NCBI GenBank assembly: GCA_023413555.1
Contig: JAEZPG010000096.1
Coordinates: 1 to 64,000 of the forward strand
Reading direction: 5' to 3'
Source: Bacillota bacterium
GTDB taxonomy: Bacteria; Bacillota; Clostridia; Lachnospirales; Lachnospiraceae
DNA length: 64,000 nt
The number at the start of each line of letters is the position of its first letter. Positions within the stretch are counted from its first letter, which is position 1. The translations under genes and the position numbers were made by a program. Below, in pieces: positions 62,190 to 64,000 of this stretch. The notes below the pieces were generated by a model. It saw only the letters and a program-made list of their open reading frames with translations. It did no database searches and was not told where the DNA came from.

Positions 62190-62753
62190 TCACTTCATTC
62201 TCACCTTTCTTGCCGATGGGTAGAACGATTGAGAAAAATTTCGAACTGTAGGGATACGATAAAGCACAGGAAACATGATGGTAGAAATCAAAATACCAAA
62301 GAAATTCTGCACTAGATTTCCTGGAATTCCAGCAGCAGCGCTCATTCCAAGGCCTATGACAGACATATCATATAAAAAATAACACGAAGTTACTACAAAT
62401 CCTGTACATATACCCCCTAGAGATACAGAGATAACGCGTATTACGGGTTTTTTTGTTACTTTACTAATCCCTTTATATACCAACCAAGCAGCGATTGCTG
62501 CAGTTGATTTAATAAGTAACGTGGCAATAGCGTATGAAGTATACCCTAAGAACAAGTCAGCAAACATAGAACCGATTCCAGCAGCCATACCACCATAAAA
62601 TGGTCCTAGTAAAATACCTGATAAAACTACCATTCCGTCACCAAGATTAGTATACCCCTTAATGGAAGGTATTGGTATAAATACAGTGCTTATAAAGCAT
62701 AAGGCAGCAAACATGGCGGCGATTACAAGTTTTAGATTTTTTTGAGATGTCAT
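62190..62753 (-). CDS. ECF transporter S component, possibly for vitamin B6
   Basis: 187 residues with about five to six helices. N-terminal S-component motif LKLVIAAMFAALCFISTVFIPIP, then YTNLGDGMVVLSGILLGPFYGGMAAGIGSMFADL, as in the HmpT/PdxU-like and related S components. GGGGAGG lies eight bases before the ATG. Substrate is suggested, not shown, by three MocR/PdxR-like boxes in the upstream region (62820-62865): PdxR regulators control pyridoxine salvage in many Firmicutes. Thiamine-precursor or other vitamins remain possible. Confidence 0.9.
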   Translation of the reverse strand: MTSQKNLKLVIAAMFAALCFISTVFIPIPSIKGYTNLGDGMVVLSGILLGPFYGGMAAGIGSMFADLFLGYTSYAIATLLIKSTAAIAAWLVYKGISKVTKKPVIRVISVSLGGICTGFVVTSCYFLYDMSVIGLGMSAAAGIPGNLVQNFFGILISTIMFPVLYRIPTVRNFSQSFYPSARKVRMK

Positions 62754-62819
62754 ATGAATTCCTCCCCAGAATAATAAAATAGATTGTTATGTAAATGTTG
62801 TTCTTATATTACACTTAAT

Positions 62820-62865
62820 CTGGTCTTGTTAAAAGAACCAGTTTTAATATAATTAATAGGGCCAG
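62820..62865 (-). promoter_or_regulatory. Three-box site resembling MocR/PdxR operators
   Basis: On the minus strand CTGGCCCTATTAA (62865-62853) and CTGGTTCTTTTAA (62841-62829) form a direct repeat with a 24-bp period; CTGGTCTTGTTAA (62820-62832, plus strand) is an inverted third copy overlapping the second by TTAA. MocR-family dimers typically use direct plus inverted repeats of this kind. Confidence 0.6.
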
Positions 62866-62973
62866 TCTGTAAATTATAGGTACTAGATATTTTTTAAGAT
62901 AAAGGATATAATAAAATAGTTGTTTTACAAGGAAAATCAATTTAAACCAGATGGAAGATAGGGTGGTGTAAAT

Positions 62974-63420
62974 ATGAAAATATCAACCAAAGGAATCTAT
63001 GCGATTGAAGCAATGACAGATCTTACAATTCATTCCCAAGATGGTGTGGAGAGTATAAAAAATATTGCAACTAGAAGGCAGCTTTCAGAAAAATATCTGG
63101 AGCAAATTGTGGCTGCACTGAGAAGAAAAAAATTGATACTTAGTACAAGAGGGGCCAATGGTGGATATAAACTGGCCAAAGCATCGGAATCTATTACAAT
63201 ATATGAGATTCTAGACGCAGTAGAGAACAATATGACTTTATTGGATTGTTTACAGGGAGAAGCAGAATGTGGAATGGATCCTTGCAGTTGTAGAACAAGA
63301 CCTGTTTGGAACACAATGTGGGATCAGATTATACATGTTTTGGAAGGAGTAACTTTGGATGATATTGTAAAGAAGAGTAAAAGCATCCAAAAAGAGAAAA
63401 CATTAGAATATTACATTTAG
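62974..63420 (+). CDS. Rrf2-family regulator, IscR-like
   Basis: 148 residues. Winged-helix N-terminus KISTKGIYAIEAMTDL, helix QLSEKYLEQIVAALRRKKLI and wing RGANGGYKLAK. Cysteines C92, C99, C104 and C106 (DCLQGEAECGMDPCSC) correspond closely to the three Fe-S ligands of IscR (92, 98, 104), so iron-sulfur sensing is plausible; CymR-type members lack them. No isc or suf genes are visible. GGTGGTG precedes the ATG. Confidence 0.92.
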   Translation: MKISTKGIYAIEAMTDLTIHSQDGVESIKNIATRRQLSEKYLEQIVAALRRKKLILSTRGANGGYKLAKASESITIYEILDAVENNMTLLDCLQGEAECGMDPCSCRTRPVWNTMWDQIIHVLEGVTLDDIVKKSKSIQKEKTLEYYI

Positions 63421-63478
63421 GTTTTGATTAAAATGAATAATAGTAACGAATGAGAATGAATGATGTGTGAGGTAAGCG

Positions 63479-64000
63479 ATGAAATTATTAATAGAGGTAG
63501 TAAAGGGAATATTTATGGGGGTGGCCAATATAATTCCTGGGGTTAGTGGTGGTACTATGGCAGTATCCATGGGAATATATGATGACATTATTTTTGCAGT
63601 TACCCATTTACATTCACAATTTAAGAAAAGTATAAAAACATTGCTTCCCTATTTGTTGGGAATGGTAGTCGGTCTCGTAGGGCTTGCACAGATTATTGGA
63701 ATCCTACTAGATAACTATAATATGCAGACTAACTTTGCCTTTATAGGATTGATTCTTGGTGGATTACAGGCGATTGTAGGTCGCCTCAAAGGAAAGAAAA
63801 TGGGTGTAGGTTGTGGGCTATGTTTTTGCTTCTTTTTTGCGCTGATTATAGGACTTCAATTTATGAAGGGACAAAATGTAAACTTTGTTGAATTATCTAC
63901 TGAACCCATTCAGTTACTATTGGTATTTATTATTGGGGTGATTGCGTCAGCTACCATGGTAATTCCAGGGGTCAGCGGCTCTATGATTTTAATGATCCTG
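63479..64000 (+). CDS. DUF368 membrane protein (undecaprenyl-phosphate transporter type), partial
   Basis: The start of a DUF368 gene, cut by the window edge after 174 codons. It has the double hallmark: NIIPGVSGGTMAVSMGIYD in the first helix pair and MVIPGVSGSMILMIL in the second repeat, with several helices between. DUF368 (PopT-type) proteins return undecaprenyl phosphate across the membrane for reuse in wall polymer synthesis. GAGGTAAG lies five to ten bases before the ATG. It is 59 bases after the Rrf2 gene. Confidence 0.93.
   Translation, partial: MKLLIEVVKGIFMGVANIIPGVSGGTMAVSMGIYDDIIFAVTHLHSQFKKSIKTLLPYLLGMVVGLVGLAQIIGILLDNYNMQTNFAFIGLILGGLQAIVGRLKGKKMGVGCGLCFCFFFALIIGLQFMKGQNVNFVELSTEPIQLLLVFIIGVIASATMVIPGVSGSMILMIL

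Overview
The window looks like chromosomal DNA of a low-GC, spore-forming, anaerobic Firmicute of the Lachnospiraceae (Clostridium cluster XIVa), close to the Lachnoclostridium/Clostridium phytofermentans group. This is an inference from strong purine-rich ribosome binding sites, frequent GTG and TTG starts, AT-rich gaps, vegetative promoters of TTGACA-N17-TATAAT type, and family content (ECF S components, LTA-synthase-like sulfatases, Csp-like subtilisin, DUF1292, DUF368). No rRNA, tRNA or CRISPR array was seen.

Region 1 (1-12.5 kb) is accessory. After the tail of a permease gene come a decayed IS256-family transposase, a LacI-family regulator, and an eight-gene operon: sugar ABC ATPase, two permeases, an M81 (MlrC-like) metallopeptidase, an M24 creatinase-like protein, a homologue of the Anabaena sensory rhodopsin transducer, a RhaM-like mutarotase, and a lipoprotein binding protein. 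Two perfect operators of 14 bp lie between the operon promoter and its first gene, and related sites lie at two promoters on the far side of the regulator. The combination does not match a pathway I can name, and it is the best candidate here for an undescribed uptake and catabolic system. It is followed by 1.5 kb of degenerate DNA, including a scrap of an FGGY kinase, and an orphan ureidoglycolate-lyase-family gene.

Region 2 (12.5-31 kb) mixes single genes with decay: a coiled-coil protein, nitroreductase, AraC-GyrI regulator, a broken ABC-2 exporter, a lytic transglycosylase, a Na/Pi cotransporter, a broken GNAT acetyltransferase, an AI-2E family exporter, a HEAT/methyltransferase protein, two adjacent paralogous LTA-synthase-like proteins, a membrane EAL phosphodiesterase with a C-terminal beta-helix, and a riboflavin transporter RibU under an FMN riboswitch with its own terminator.

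Region 3 (31-53.5 kb) is mostly housekeeping: AEC transporter, a trigger-factor-like lipoprotein, RF3, a cytidylate-kinase-like protein, a second AI-2E family protein, GltX, a UvrD-like helicase, DUF1292, a repeat-rich disordered protein, a nuclease/XPD-like helicase fusion, an LCP ligase, HtrA, a ClpX paralogue and a Csp-like subtilisin.

Region 4 (53.5-64 kb) holds the branched-chain amino acid transporter livKHMGF with a second cytidylate-kinase-like gene, a run of two aminotransferases and a single-domain response regulator, an ECF S component preceded by a three-box MocR-like site, an IscR-like Rrf2 regulator, and the start of a DUF368 undecaprenyl-phosphate transporter gene cut by the window edge.
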